Of a stretch of 64,000 nt of DNA, positions 11,432 through 23,441 are shown in pieces. The notes under the pieces are model-generated. The model did no database searches and was not told the DNA's origin. It worked only from the letters and a program-made list of their open reading frames with translations. Origin of the DNA: CAJBLF01 sp964504915 (GTDB lineage Bacteria > Patescibacteriota > Gracilibacteria > Absconditabacterales > Absconditicoccaceae); assembly GCA_964504915.1 (NCBI GenBank), contig CAZDFH010000002.1, positions 62,001 to 126,000 on the forward strand, read 5' to 3'. A program made the translations under genes and the position numbers. Every line of letters starts with the position of its first letter. Position 1 is the stretch's first letter.

Positions 11432-11470
11432 TAAAGTTAAAATGTTAAAATGTTGAAAGGTTAAAATGTT
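11432..11470. repeat. Degenerate GTTAAAATG word repeat
   Basis: Successive variants of GTTAAAATG / GTTGAAAGG run for about 40 bp just upstream of fusA. The same word style recurs at 7287-7320 and 11575-11645, and inside a coding region at 47490-47519. Nothing else is seen in 11471-11647 except further AT-rich words. Confidence 0.5.
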
Positions 11471-11647
11471 TATTGTACTTTTTTTCCGAATAAAAAAAAG
11501 TTCTTTCAGGGGCATATATAGGGAACTGTCCTGAGAATTCAAGGAGAATTTATTCTTTTCAAATGAAAAATGCATTGAAAATTGAAGGTTGAAAATGGAA
11601 GGTTTTTTCTATCATTTCCCATCTTCCATCCTCCATTTTCCATATAT

Positions 11648-11929
11648 TTAAGAAAGTGCCGACTTTATCACAATCGAATTATTAACCAAAGGGTGTTTGA
11701 CGTTGGCGAGAAGTTTGTCCGTGTCTGTAAACTCACGTGTTCATGCAATAGTACGCAACGTTAATTCAGCTTTTTTATTCTTTTTTGACGCAGTAATTTT
11801 TATCTGATCCAATTGTCCGATAAACTGGATAATATTGTCCAACTGTGTTCACAGCTTGACTGCCTCATCTGGAGATAAGGTGATATTTGCTAATTTTTGC
11901 ATACGTGTAAATTCTTCTGGAGTTAACAT
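11648..11929 (-). CDS. gatC: Asp-tRNA(Asn)/Glu-tRNA(Gln) amidotransferase subunit C
   Basis: A 93-residue protein matching GatC: the opening MLTPEEFTRMQKLANITLSP corresponds to the conserved helix that begins LARLxLxxEE, followed by LDNIIQFIGQLDQI. GatC stabilises the GatA-GatB complex that amidates misacylated tRNAs. The C-terminal half, with TRE and LLANVKHPL, is diverged but in the right place for the segment that wraps GatA. Two Gly codons are TGA. gatA and gatB are not in the window, so the subunits are encoded apart. The short length and divergence lower certainty a little. Confidence 0.75.
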
Positions 11930-11988
11930 GAGGTTCTATTATGTAATTAAATTAATTAACGAATTAAGCATACGTGCGTTTATTATTT

Positions 11989-12056
11989 GTAGGGGCGAAT
12001 ATTTACCACGGAGAACTGCGTGGTCATTCGCCCGGGCGTTTACTAAACGCCCCTAC
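11989..12056. repeat. GTAGGGGCG paired-hairpin repeat, copy 1
   Basis: Bounded by GTAGGGGCG and CGCCCCTAC. The centre is CGCCCGGGCG, so two hairpins (GGGCGAAT/ATTCGCCC and GGGCGTTTA/AAACGCCC) stand side by side. This copy has an extra CCACGG...CGTGG hairpin inside the first loop (12005-12024). Other copies: 41023-41068 and 46072-46117, with a variant at 47983-48011. Confidence 0.75.
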
Positions 12057-12079
12057 GTTCAATTACTGCCTAATTCGTA

Positions 12080-14380
12080 TTATTTCACTTTCAATACAAT
12101 CGATCATTCAATGGTTGGTTGTGCTTCATATACTACTTCAGCTCTGACGGTATAGGTCCCTGCCGTCGTATAGACTTGCGTCACTTGCACACATTCTCTT
12201 GCTTTACATTTGAGAGTCTTTCCATTTCAGAAATCTCGATTGATCTCTGTCGGCAATCCATTGAGCTCCAGAGAAAAGTTTACTCTATCATCCACATTCG
12301 CGAGTTGTGCTGGATGAGAAGGGATATGGATCACTAGTTCTTGATTGGCTCTTTTGACGATAATATTTGTAGCTGGCGAAATGGAGATCTGACGACCTTT
12401 CTTTGTCTTGATCGTCAAAATTGGTTTGTATTCACCATTTTCTTTGGCTGTATCATATCTGTATGTGTGTGAAATAACTGACTCTGACAAATTCTTTTTC
12501 ACTACACCATCTCCGAAATCCCAGGTGAAGTAAACGATCTCATCAGTAGGATCGTTGACTGTCGTAGTCGATGCATCAAATTTGACCGTGAATGGATCTG
12601 TACCTACTGTATCTGGTTTGACTAATAGCTTGCCTATAATATCATCTCTATTCGTTTTAGCTGTTAATATTTCCTCGGTTTTTGTCCCACGAGTCTTATC
12701 TTCTACAACGATGGAAATTTGATGATCGTTTGCATCTTGGATGGTGGTTTCAAATGTCTTACCATTCGTCGATAAGACTGCTTTTCCATCTATAGATACT
12801 TTAGTAGTGGTGGTCGATGTCGTAGGGATAATCTGATTAATCTTGAGCTGGAGTACTGTAGGAATTTCTCTTATCATGATAACGCCTGAATCGTATGCTA
12901 CGTCGCCACTTGCGAGTACTTTTTGGAATTTTGGCGATCCTGGGGATTTGTAATTGAGATCATAGAATATCTGGAAATCCGTCGCTCCGACCTGGATATC
13001 ATCACTTTCACATTGTCCTTGTTTCCCATCATCGGTAATGAAATTCGCTTGGATAGCATACACTCATTTACCAGGAAATTGATAATTGAAATCTGGAGAA
13101 GTTCATTTGACTGAATCAATGACATTATTCTTTGCATTTTTATCAATGATATCAAACTGATAACTCGTCACGTTTACCTGTCCATCTAAGAATGTCGTCT
13201 GGAATGTATATTGAGCTTCCTTATCTTGGGTGGCTGTAATTTCACAGACTGGCACATCTGACTGCTCTACTCTCAATGGGAATGTATAGATAGCATCATT
13301 GAGTAATGGCAATCTAATACTTACATTATAGAGTTGTGATTTTTTGTAAACGAAGGTCGCTGAAGATTGATTTTGTTTGTCTCGCGTACCATCGCCATCG
13401 AAATCTCGGAGAATTTTATAATCTGTTAATCCCAAATCTTTGAACACCTGACTAGCATCGAAGCTGACTTTACTTGGCACCTTACCGACACTCATTTCTG
13501 TCTTAGCGTCATTAAATCATAGATCACCATTGCTTGGCGTGATGGATATTTCTGAGTCCATCACTATAGATCCTGCTGGAACAGATTTTTGTAATTTTTC
13601 TCCAGTAGGTACATTGATATAATTGATATTAAGATTGAGATCGTATGATCATTTTTTGAAATAGATACACGCTCCGTCAAATTGTCGTGTCGTTAAATTG
13701 AGCTGGAGGGTCTGTCCATTACCACAGTCTAGATCCATTGCAGGAATACTTACTTGTCCCATATTTGGTAAAATTTGTGCATTGAAGTATGTGGTATTGA
13801 GTGTATAGAAAATATTTGCTGGTGCGATAAGTTTGAGTGTGGCATCTGAACGTGTATATTTTGGTCAGTCCTTGAGCTGGATGTAGGGCATTATTAACTG
13901 ATTACTATCGATGATATTTTCTACTGAAATATTTTTTACTGTCGTGACTAATTGTGCTCCGATGCTGATGGCGAAAATAAAGAGAAAAAATCAGCCGATA
14001 GCGCCAAAGCCATATTTCATTTTTGGCCTATTTTTGACGGTAATGACTCTATAGAGATTGTTGACGAGAATTGCTATACCCAAGAATGTTAGTAATCCAA
14101 AGAATATTACTGCAAACGTCTGTAACAAACTTTTTGTCGTGGCAGGGTTGATACCTAGATTGACAAGCTGACTAGGATTTTTGATCAGATTATAAAATAT
14201 TATAGTCAGTCCACCAACAATAATCATAAATAGACTCGCACATCCGACAAGAAATGTCTTCATAGAAATTCTACTGACTTTTTTCTGTGGTCAGACCGGC
14301 GTCTGTGTGGGCGTATTTGTCGGTGCTTGTGGTGCTGCTTGTGTAGGCATTGGCGTATTAGGGAAGAATGGATCGGCCAT
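12080..14380 (-). CDS. Large membrane-anchored PKD-domain protein
   Basis: A 766-residue protein. The N-terminus is Pro/Thr/Gln-rich and cytoplasmic (residues 1-38). Two or three membrane segments follow: FLVGCASLFMIIVGGLTIIF at about 40-60, LLQTFAVIFFGLLTFLGIAI at about 85-105, and FFLFIFAISIG at about 130-145. The rest is predicted exterior and beta-rich. PKD-type repeats are visible as YFTWDFGDGVVKK followed by HTYRYD, and a C-terminal EINRDFGNG with TYTVRAEV. An EF-hand-like DFDGDGTRD (near residue 325) suggests calcium binding. PKD domains usually mediate contacts at the cell surface. The protein lies next to, and divergent from, another giant surface protein; a structural or adhesive role is likely. 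Exact function is unknown. Confidence 0.7.
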
Positions 14381-14526
14381 GAAAAATGTTGAAGTATTAA
14401 AATAGATTTGAGATTTTTTGTCTCACGTCTCATGTCTCATATCTTATGTCTATACAGATACTTATTTTATACATTGTTTCAATCAATTTTACTGTCTTTT
14501 TTGCTATGAATTTTGTGCCCCAAAAT

Positions 14527-14554
14527 TTGCATAATTTCTAATTCCGAATATAAT
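14527..14554 (+). promoter_or_regulatory. Promoter of the beta-helix surface protein
   Basis: TTGCAT (14527-14532), a 16-bp spacer, and a perfect TATAAT (14549-14554), ending 43 bp before the ATG at 14598. The region upstream (14381-14526) contains the word repeat GTCTCATGTCTCAT near 14418-14450 and no gene. Confidence 0.6.
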
Positions 14555-14597
14555 TAATCGAATACACTTTTGAAGTACCTATTTATCACATTATTAT

Positions 14598-17500
14598 ATG
14601 CTGATGAAAAACGAACACAAACATTTTATTGCTAGGCTTCTAGTCTGAGCTTTCATCGTCCTATGAGTAGGATTTTGGATGTCTAAATTTGTCGTAGATG
14701 CATCTACACGAAGTCTGGATATGGCCCAGACATGGAACAATGCTACTTTTCTCAGTCAGACTTTCTGGACTCATAGTACAGACTCTGGCGATATTGTAAA
14801 AGCATTGTATGGAAGTGGAGATGAGAATACTGCCTATACTACTACATGGAGTGCATACGACTCTGGGGCATGTCCTACAAGTGGCATCTTGGTAGAGTAT
14901 ATTACCTGATGAGACACCATCCCATTAGGTCTTTCTGGAAATACTATTTATGTACTTAATAGCGGTAATTATATTACTACAGGCATGATCAATTTTAGTG
15001 GAGATTGTACAGCTCTCGTCTGAAGCGGGGATGTCTATCTATATAGTGATACTCAATTGACAGGTGGTGGAATGTTGTATCTTAACGGAAAGCAGCACAT
15101 TATCATGGATAATATCCATATTATCGGTACCTGAGGAGGCATAGTCCCAGGGCATGCAGCTAGTCTATATGGAGTGCATTTTGAGGGATCTTCAAATAGT
15201 ACATTACACCACATATGGAGTTATAATTTCATTGTTGGTATATTATCAGATATGGCTGGTTCTAATAATAGCTTTTCCGATATACAGAGTTACAATAATG
15301 GATATGGAATCATGATGATCGGTTCTAATAATGTATTGAATAATATCCACACCTATAATAATAGCAATGAAGGAGTAACTCTGTCCAATAGCTCTGCGAA
15401 TAACGCCTTTAATAACATTCAAAGTCATAATAATGCAGTTGGAATAAAATTAGACCTAGGTGGTTCTAATAATACTTTTTCCAATGTACAGAGCCATAAT
15501 AACACCTATGGATTTTATATTATAGATACTCCAGATAGTATCTTGTATACTACGCAAAGTTATAATAATACCACTGGTATGTATTTGACCTGATCCCCAA
15601 ACACTACCTATTATGGCACCGAAGATATTTTTGGTAATACTGCAGCCAACGTAGAAGGTATATGACTAGTCGCTGGATCTGATAGCGATTATCCCTCATT
15701 TGGTTGGACTGGCTGAACATTGGTCCAGACAGGTAATGTATCGTGGGATGTGATGACCAACCCCATCAATACGCTGGGTAATTACATGCTATCTTGGTCA
15801 TGATCATTTACTAGTATAAAATGAGCCAAAACCACGTATATGAATACTATCACTCAAGGGAACTCTTATGGTAGTGGTATATTTACACAGATACAACCGG
15901 TACTCTACTCATGAACTACTCTTATCACTGGATGAATATTTGATTCGACCAAATTTATCTGATCTGATACCAGTAAGGCAACTGGTGATCTGCTTGGGTT
16001 AAATACACTATCCCCTGCTCCATCGCTTCTACTTACTGGTACTTCAAGTGATCCCTTAGTAAGTAATTACTCACTCTTTGGTGATATTGATACATATATG
16101 ATCTGAGAAACTATTGCTTTGTGAACATGAGTAACCTTGAAGACCTGATTATCTTCTTATAGAATTATTACTCAACTCTTTACGTCATTATGATATTTTG
16201 CAACTCACTTCCAGAGATCTACTATCTTAGATACCACCTCTCCTACATTTACTGGGCTGTTGGCATCAGGTAGTGTAGTAGTTAGTGGTGAATATTATGC
16301 TACTACATGAGTGACTATTACATTCCACGATACTAATCTCTCTGGAGCAATCTTGAGTGGTATCGGAAATGCATATTATAGTGGTACTTTCTCCAGTGGT
16401 GCAATCATTACAGGAGATGGAACATATATCTTGACCGTGTATGATGTTGCCGGCAATAGTACTGGGACCACTTTCACTATTGATACCATTACTCCTACAT
16501 TTACTGGGCTGTTGGCATCAGGTAGTGTAGTAGTTAGTGGTGAATATTATGCTACTACATGAGTGACTATTACATTCCACGATACTAATCTCTCTGGAGC
16601 AATCTTGAGTGGTATCGGGAATGCATATTATAGTGGTACTTTCTCCAGTGGTGCAATCATTACAGGTGATGGGAAATATATCTTGACCGTGTATGATCTT
16701 GCTGGACATACTACTGGGACAACGTTTACTATCGATACCGTCTCCCCCGTACTCACGTGAATGTATCCGACCAGTGGATTGAATATTACGTGAACCTACA
16801 CTATTCCTTTTGTCCGATCATGATCAGAGACTAACCTCTCATGATATACCTTATATATAAGTGGCACCACATTCACTGGAGCGTATGCGACATGAGCTAC
16901 TTGATATACACTAGCTCTCCTTAATGACACCTATCATTGGTATGTGACTGCCATTGATAAGGCTGGCAATACCTGAACGACCATAAGTCAGCCATTTATC
17001 GTCAATGTTCCCCTCAGTGGTATGATTGCATTAAGTGGCGTCAATACTGTGCTTTCATGATATTATAAATATGTAAGTACTACCCTGCCTGCATATCTCT
17101 GGTCCAATAAGAATTGTACGTATACTATTACAGGTGATTATATGACTACTATCACAGGTGACTATACCGGACTTTCTCTTACAAAAAACATCACTATTAC
17201 ATGAGCTGATGGGCTCAAAACAATATATGTAACCTTATCTACGGGAAATGAATATCTCACTGCTACGCTTATCGGATATCTTGATACTACTGCACCTAGT
17301 GCTCCTAGTCTCGTGAGACCAGTAAGTTGATCCATTACGAGTGGAGCATTTACGCTTGCCTGGTCTACCTCTACTGATACAGGAATTGGATTATCGTGAT
17401 ATCAATACTTCGTTTCGACATCTACTGGATTCGCTTCTACAGTGAAATCATGATTTACGACAAGCACATGAGTACGCATCGATACTTGAGTCCTTGGAAC

Positions 17501-18527
17501 GACTGGGACCTTCTACCGATATGTCAAAGCATTAGACCTATTGGGATTATCGTGATCATCTAGTTATCGAGATTTCTATTATAGCGGAGTAAATCTGACG
17601 CCTACGAGCTTCTCATTTACGAGAGTCACTAGTGCAAGATTAAATAGAGCTTATATATCTAGCGAAGAAACTATTGCATGATTAAGCTCTGGAACACAGT
17701 CATTAGCTACCGTCTCTAGATGAGTACTTTATATCGATGATGAGGAAGTTGGCACTACCTGATATGTAAGTAATGGAAGTGGAGTGAAAATCGAATTAAT
17801 CTCCAGTGATGAATACGATGATCTTGTTTCTAGTACGATTACTATCGGATGATTCTCGACGACATATCGTGTCACTACACAAAGTGAGAGTTCCACGACT
17901 GAAGATGATAATGGGATTTCTACAAATCTCTCCAATACGGAGAAACTTCAGATTGCATCTATCTTCCTTACACTCAAAGATCTTTATACTTCTGAGACTA
18001 CGAGAACGACCTTTTTTACCACATTAAAGAATACTATCCAGACTAGAATAGATGATCTTGATGACACTGACACTGATGATCAGCATAAGATTGATGCATT
18101 ACAATATCTCTATGATCTTATAGATAATTATCTCTGAGGAACTAGTGATGACAACACAGTTATCTCGGATGCTAATATGTATGTCGCACCAAATGGCAGA
18201 GTGTATAGAGTGACTTACGATAGTACAAAAAAGACGTACACTTCTCCAGACTTCATGATCAAAAAAACATTTGCTACATTAGAAGCGATGAAGGCATATA
18301 TAGACGTAAATAATGGTGGTACCTATGGTTCTACTTCTGGTGCAGGATGGAATACTGCTGGTATCGATGCTACTCGACAGTCAGCTCCTTATATCGCACC
18401 AAATGGTAAATCATATCGTCTATTCAAAACGACTGACGGCAGATATTCCTCTTACAACTTTTCTACAGCAAAATATTTTGTCAGCGTAGATGCGTTGAAG
18501 AATCATATTTATCAACGAAATAAATAG
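14598..18527 (+). CDS. Giant secreted beta-helix / Ig-repeat surface protein
   Basis: 1,309 residues with an N-terminal signal-anchor (FIARLLVGAFIVLGVGFW). Residues about 170-330 are a right-handed parallel beta-helix: repeated S-N-N-x-F-x-x-(I/V)-(Q/H)-(S/T)-Y/H-N-N units of 21-24 residues, as in NosD/pectate-lyase-like folds. From about residue 545 come two nearly identical 84-residue Ig-like domains, then further Ig/FN3-like beta domains (APSAPSLV...LAWSTSTD). The C-terminus has two copies of a (Y)(V/I)APNG...Y motif about 80 residues apart, perhaps an anchoring repeat. It is very rich in Ser, Thr and Gly, with many Gly as TGA. ATG 14604 is an alternative start. Most likely an adhesin or other cell-surface fibre; the cargo or target is unknown. 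Confidence 0.75.
16235..16738 (+). repeat. Two tandem 252-bp near-identical coding repeats
   Basis: Units 16235-16486 and 16487-16738 have a period of 252 bp (84 codons) and differ at few positions, including silent ones. They encode an Ig-like domain starting near PTFTGLLASGSVVV. The near-identity implies a recent duplication or ongoing gene conversion. Confidence 0.9.
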
Positions 18528-18528
18528 G

Positions 18529-18541
18529 CCTCCGAAGGAGG
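18529..18541 (+). terminator. CCTCC-GAA-GGAGG hairpin after the beta-helix gene
   Basis: A perfect 5-bp GC-rich stem with a GAA loop starts 2 bp after the stop codon. There is no T-run, so termination is only possible. The rest of the gap to 18658 is AT-rich, with repeated AATTTGGAATAATTTG-like words. Confidence 0.35.
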
Positions 18542-18658
18542 AATTACCAAATTTACTAATTATTCCTAATTACCAAAGCAATTTAAAAAATTTATGAATT
18601 TTAGAATTCTAAAATTATTTCGGAATAATTTGGAATAATTTGAAAAATATTTGTACAT

Positions 18659-19849
18659 TTAATTATACAATTTCTCAATTTCTTCTACAGTAACATCTCG
18701 GCTGAAACTCTTCTTCGGGATGTTTTCTGTTATTCTTCAAAGAGAAAACTCTAGGACAGAAGAAATAATCTGATCCACATTTCACGGTTGGATGAGTTTC
18801 ACGTTTCATCGTACCACTTCAGGTATCGGCCCTGCAGTCGTCGTCAGAAGTGACTTTCCTAGTGCCACAGCTTCGGTATGTACTGATCAGAATCATTCAG
18901 ACAATGATGGCGCCACGACTAAATCAGCCGCTGCCACAACAGTACGAAGTTGAGTTTGATCGAAACCTTTGTAGAGTTGGATTTTCCCATTGTCGCGAAT
19001 TTTTGGAGCTTGCTCGCCTGGTTTGCAATGTAGTTCCATATCTGTTGTTTGCAATATTTTACATTCTAATAATTTTGTCCTCTTAGAATCAATAATATTA
19101 AATACAAACAAAATATTTTTATTCCTCTGTAAAATTTCTGGCACTGCTTCGACTAAATAGTCTAATCATTTAGATTTGCCTGCGTGACCGTAGTACAAGA
19201 CGACATAGCGATCCGTCCGTCCGTGAGCCGTCTTTCGTGATGCGATGTCAGATTCTATTACGTGTTTGGGATTCCAAAACTCTGTGTCTACTCCGTTGTA
19301 GATCATATGAATTTTGCGTGAAGGAATGCGATATACGGCCTGGATATCTTTCATCGTATTTTTTGATACACAATGATACACATCATACGGCATGAGGAAA
19401 ATTATTTTTTCGAATAGTCTGTATAGCATTCATCCGAAAGTTCACTTGTAGAGATACCAGAGCTTACCGAATATTTCATGCACAGTAAGAATCACTTTTT
19501 TGTGAAACACCATTCACAACAGACTGGCGGGGATTGCTCCACCATAGGTACTCGTGTGAATAACTTGAATGCCTGCACCGTCTTTAGCGGTGGCTTTATT
19601 TTTCTTCAAAATTTTTCTTCAGCGAAAGAAAGCAGCGAAGACAAATCATAATCTACTTTTTGCTGTCCTGTAGATAGTCAGATTTTGGAGATGCTCCTGG
19701 CGAGGCAGAGATGAATCAAAACGGCTCGTTAAAATGCTAATTTGGTATCATTTTTTTAATAACCTAGAAATAATGTTCTCAAAAACGGTCTCTGATCAGC
19801 CACGATGCGGAGTATAATAATCAAGAACGAAGAGAATATGCTGAGGCAT
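18659..19849 (-). CDS. GT4-type (group 1) glycosyltransferase
   Basis: A 396-residue retaining glycosyltransferase with a GT-B fold. The N-terminal acceptor domain begins HILFVLDYYTPHRGGSETV, the usual nucleotide-sugar GT4 opening. The hinge has MIYNGVDTEFWNP. The C-terminal donor domain has YYGHAGKSKG, ADLVVAPSLSEGFG and then TEAVALGKS, matching the E-x7-E motif of the family. The Gly residues in SEGFGS and RGGSE are partly TGA. Likely role: surface polysaccharide or glycolipid assembly at the inner face of the membrane; the donor sugar cannot be told. It is divergent from the CHAP gene. The start ATG gives a typical MPQHILFVLDYY beginning. Confidence 0.9.
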
Positions 19850-20043
19850 AGACGATTTTGGCAATAAAAGATGCTTGCTTTGTAGGGAAATTGAGGGCTT
19901 TTTCAAGCTTGTCTGAGGGATTAGACATTCAGGATAAAAATCCCCACATATTTGTCCTTCCCTTACTTATTCCAAAGGATCAAGGATTGCAGAAAAGAGC
20001 CCTTTTTGAACATTTACAGAGAAGTAAGAAAGTGCCCTTTTTT

Positions 20044-20072
20044 TTGACAAAATCAGTTTTTGTGAGTATAAT
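20044..20072 (+). promoter_or_regulatory. Consensus sigma70 promoter of the CHAP gene
   Basis: TTGACA (20044-20049), 17-bp spacer and TATAAT (20067-20072): a perfect consensus promoter, 31 bp upstream of the ATG at 20104. It fixes the gene start and argues that the open frame upstream (19858-20103) is not coding. Confidence 0.85.
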
Positions 20073-20103
20073 TAGGTATAGATATTTAGCTCGTCGTCGA
20101 TAC

Positions 20104-21432
20104 ATGCTGGATCAATCAGAAATAGCACAGTTGGAGCACATTCATCCACTAGCACTGCATAAGCATTTGGCTAGGCATTTTCATAAACATGCACATACAT
20201 ATATCCATATGGCTCAGCACGTTCATCATGCATTTACGCATTGTGGGGAGCTTTTGCTTGTGCTTATGGTCTGATTGGGTGGAATCATGTTTGCCAACTT
20301 TACCTGATCACTGGAATGACTCGAAAGAACCAGCCCTACAGAAATTTCTACTTATTTGCTTGATGCGATTAATCATCCTGAAAATATTTTGAAAAAATGA
20401 AATCTTATTTCCATCTGGAAAGTAGATGGTAGTATAGAAAACACGTTTACCAAATGATATTGTACCTATGGAGCTGCAAGGATTTCTCCAGAATTTTTCC
20501 CATTCACTAATGATACAGAATTGACGCAACAGAGAACTCGATGAGGTAATGCCGTGGATCGATGTGCTAATGCAGCAGCTACAGGATATAAAATCTGAAA
20601 TACTCCAACTCAGTGAGCATTAGTCGTATATAATGCAGGTGGCAGATTTGGTCAGTACGGCCACGTCGGGAAAGTCATGCATTATGATAGATGATTGAAA
20701 AAAATTATTGTCAGAGATATGGCGTGGGTAAGTACGTTTACTATGTCAGATCGTCGAGATGACTTGACGACAGCTAATGTAGAGTGTTATATCTATAATG
20801 TAAGAAATTCGGTAACTGGGCCTACATTGACGGGCAGTGTACCTGCTATTACTACGTGAACCGTACAAACGTGAACCACACAACATATACAAACCTGAAC
20901 AACGAATAACGTACAGACTCCTATCATAGACAGCCACGATTCTGCGTCAGATACTCCAGTGACGCCAACCGTTCCAGAGAAACCTGTAGTGGTTACTCCT
21001 ACGATTCCTGAGACTCCTGTAGTAGTGACACCAACCATTCCAGAAAAGCCTGTAGTGACTAATGTAATGAGTACAAGAGCTATTGATTTACAGTTTGATG
21101 ATGTATCTGATTTATTAGCTCAGCACTATATTTCCCAGTGGGATATGAAAGCTACTTTACGTAGTCTAGAGCAAATGCATGTGGGTGATGAAGCTATTTT
21201 GACTATCACCATCAAGGATCAAAAAACGCAAGAAGATATTAGTGGTCTACTACCTATCGTCTTTGAATTCATTACATCTAATGACAATATTACTATAGAC
21301 TACTCCTCTATCAAGCTCGTTACTGATGGCAAAATAGAGATTCACATTACAGCAATGCAAGTCGGCAAATCTTCACTCATTATAAATTTCTGAGAAGAAA
21401 AAATTGGAAAAGTTTGATTTAGTATAGAATAA
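20104..21432 (+). CDS. CHAP-domain peptidoglycan hydrolase with His-rich N-terminus
   Basis: 442 residues. Residues 1-48 hold 13 histidines, then one membrane segment (LLLVLMVGLGGIMFANF, about 50-67). The exterior part begins with a CHAP domain: YCTYGAARISP with the catalytic Cys, NAVDRCANAAATGYKIG, GALVVYNAG and YGHVGKVM with the catalytic His. CHAP enzymes cut peptidoglycan amide bonds (amidase or endopeptidase). A Thr/Pro linker follows, with three repeats of a PTIPEKPVVV-type unit, then a beta-rich C-terminal domain (DEAILTITIKD) resembling an Ig-like or wall-associated fold. Gly codons include TGA at 20273. It has its own consensus promoter and a terminator. Role: wall remodelling or attack on a neighbouring cell's wall; the sequence does not decide. 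Confidence 0.85.
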
Positions 21433-21451
21433 AAAAAATATTTCCACTTAT

Positions 21452-21490
21452 AAAAAACACCTCTGCATCGTTTTGATGGAAGTGTTTTTT
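21452..21490 (+). terminator. Intrinsic terminator after the CHAP gene
   Basis: AAAAAACAC pairs with GTGTTTTTT, with an inner CATC/GATG stem, followed by a T-run, 20 bp after the stop. It can also serve the convergent small gene at 21509. Confidence 0.75.
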
Positions 21491-21508
21491 GGATATATAG
21501 ATTATTGA

Positions 21509-21883
21509 TTATTTTTGAGCTGCTAATTCTAATGAAATGCTTTGGTAAAGTTTAGCATCGGTATCTTCGATTACTTCCAGAAGATCTATTAGTACGAAGT
21601 CTGCATCATTTTTGGTATTGGCTAATGCCTGGATGAGTAGAGATGCTTCGTGTACGTCTAAATTCAGCTCTTTTCTTTTCTGTTCTGCAAGAAATGACTT
21701 TAGCTGAAGTGCTAGTGTCGATCAATGCCAGTTAACATCCATATAACTGACTACTGTGTTGACAGTTTTTTCTGTAATCTCCATGGGTTCTAATTCTTCT
21801 GGAACACTTCATAAAGTTGATGTAAGTCTTATAGCCATGATGATAAATAGAGTGAATAAAAAAGCATATGACGATATTTTCAT
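21509..21883 (-). CDS. Small exported hypothetical protein
   Basis: A 124-residue protein of unknown family. Residues 1-22 (MKISSYAFLFTLFIIMAIRL) look like a signal peptide or membrane anchor. The remainder is acidic and helical, with Leu-rich heptads (LALQLKSFLAEQKRKELNL, then SLLIQALANT). Two in-frame TGA codons encode Gly. It sits downstream of recA on the same strand, but the recA terminator at 21936-21962 separates them. I see no catalytic motif. Confidence 0.6.
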
Positions 21884-21935
21884 ATTGTTGCTAGCATAAT
21901 TATTTATTGTGAAAAGTCAATGGGTAAAATATTAC

Positions 21936-21962
21936 AAAAAAAACCACCTCCGAAGAAGTGGT
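21936..21962 (-). terminator. Intrinsic terminator of recA (UUCG tetraloop)
   Basis: On the minus strand, CCACTTC - TTCG - GAGGTGG forms a 7-bp stem with a stable UUCG loop, followed directly by eight T. It lies 35 bp past the recA stop. Confidence 0.85.
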
Positions 21963-21996
21963 CGTATATATGTAATGAATGGTTGCACGACGTATG

Positions 21997-23085
21997 TTAC
22001 TCTACTACTTCTCCAAGCTCAGCGATGGCTTCTGCTGCATCCTCTTCTATCTCTGCCTCTACAGCGATAAGGGCCTCATCATCTAGCACTTTCTTGCCCA
22101 TCCTCATTTCTTTGATTTTATTTTGGATGTCTTTTTCTATGGCCGCTCTGGTCTTGAGATCACTATCTAATGCAGCCACAAATTTCTCTTTACCTTGGAA
22201 CTTCTGCTTACCAAAACTATAAAATGCTCCGGCCTTCTCGACAAGCTTAAGTACAGTAGCAGCTTCTACAATATCTGCAGTCTTATCATATCACACTCCT
22301 CGCTTGACTGGCAATTCAGCTGTCTTGAATGGAGCTGAAATCTTATTTTTAGAGATCTTAATCTTTGCTAAGTAACCGATCTGCTCCTTATCTAGAAGTA
22401 ACTTATCTCCTCTGCGGATCTCTACTCTCTGAGAGGCAAAGAATTTGAGCGCATTACCTCCTGGCGTCGTCTCTGGATTGCCAAACATGACGCCAATTTT
22501 CATACGAATCTGATTGATAAACACACAAGTTGTCCCTGTCTTGGCAAGTACTCCTGAAAGTTTTCTCAATCCTTGTGACATCATCCTTGCCTGTAATCCC
22601 ATATAGGAATCACCCATATCTCCTTCTACTTCAGCCCTAGGTACAAGTGCTGCTACGGAATCAATAACAATCAATTTAACAGCTCATGACTTTGCCAATT
22701 CTTCAGCTATCTGTAATGCTTGTTCTCCGAAATCTGGCTGTGAAAGTAATAAATTATCTACATCTACACCAAGTTTCCTAGCATATTGAGGATCTAGTGC
22801 GTGCTCCGCATCGATGAATGCAGCCACTTCTCCCCTCTTCTGAATCTCCGCAATCGCATGTAATGCAATGGTTGTCTTACCAGAAGATTCTGGTCCATAG
22901 ATTTCTACAACTCTTCCTTCTGGATACCCACCTCATAATATGAGATCTAATACGTACGATCCACTATGGAAGGTACTTACGAGACCAACATTTGCGTTGT
23001 CACCCATCCTCATAATGGCTCACTTACCAAATTGTTTTTCGATGCTTTTGAAAGCTTCTTGTAAATCTTGTTTCTTAGTTGTCAT
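21997..23085 (-). CDS. recA: Recombinase A
   Basis: 362 residues, normal RecA length. Walker A GPESSGKT, VAAFIDAEHALDP, the Walker B region VKLIVIDSVAAL, loop MSQGLRKL, and INQIRMKIGVMFGNPETTPGG are all present. It forms filaments on single-stranded DNA, drives strand exchange and triggers self-cleavage of LexA-type repressors. TGA encodes Gly in FGKGAIMRMG (23020-23022) and LGGGYPEG. The C-terminus is acidic and Ala/Glu-rich as expected. The LexA-like gene is its divergent neighbour across a 450-bp region, so co-regulation is plausible. Confidence 0.97.
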
Positions 23086-23441
23086 TGTTATGTGAATAAT
23101 AGTATAAAACTTGAGACAATAGAATAGAACCGAAACGTAACATATTGTAACATATCCTTTGGACGTAACAGTTTGTTAAATTCTTTTTACAACACAACAC
23201 AATACTATCTGCTACATGAGTGAAACGAATATGTTACCATCCATAACAATTTTCTGCTCATGCGTTTCTATGTTACTGACATTGAAGTGTTGTTATTATG
23301 TGCGAGAAGATTGTTTCATTCTTTCACGATAGCTATCGGATAAGAAATCAAACAATGTTTTCATCAACGCAATGAATTTTACAGAATATTTTTGGAAAAT
23401 CAAGAGATTTTTTTCATATGCTGACCTATCATCACTCAATC

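Noticed and set aside
12923..13114. Plus-strand open frames over the PKD protein and other long minus-strand genes
   Set aside because: They are shadows of the coding strand, without recognisable motifs, and the opposite frame has domain signatures.
19858..20103. Upstream extension of the CHAP gene starting at a TTG
   Set aside because: A perfect TTGACA-17-TATAAT promoter lies inside this stretch, and the ATG at 20104 begins the His-rich domain.
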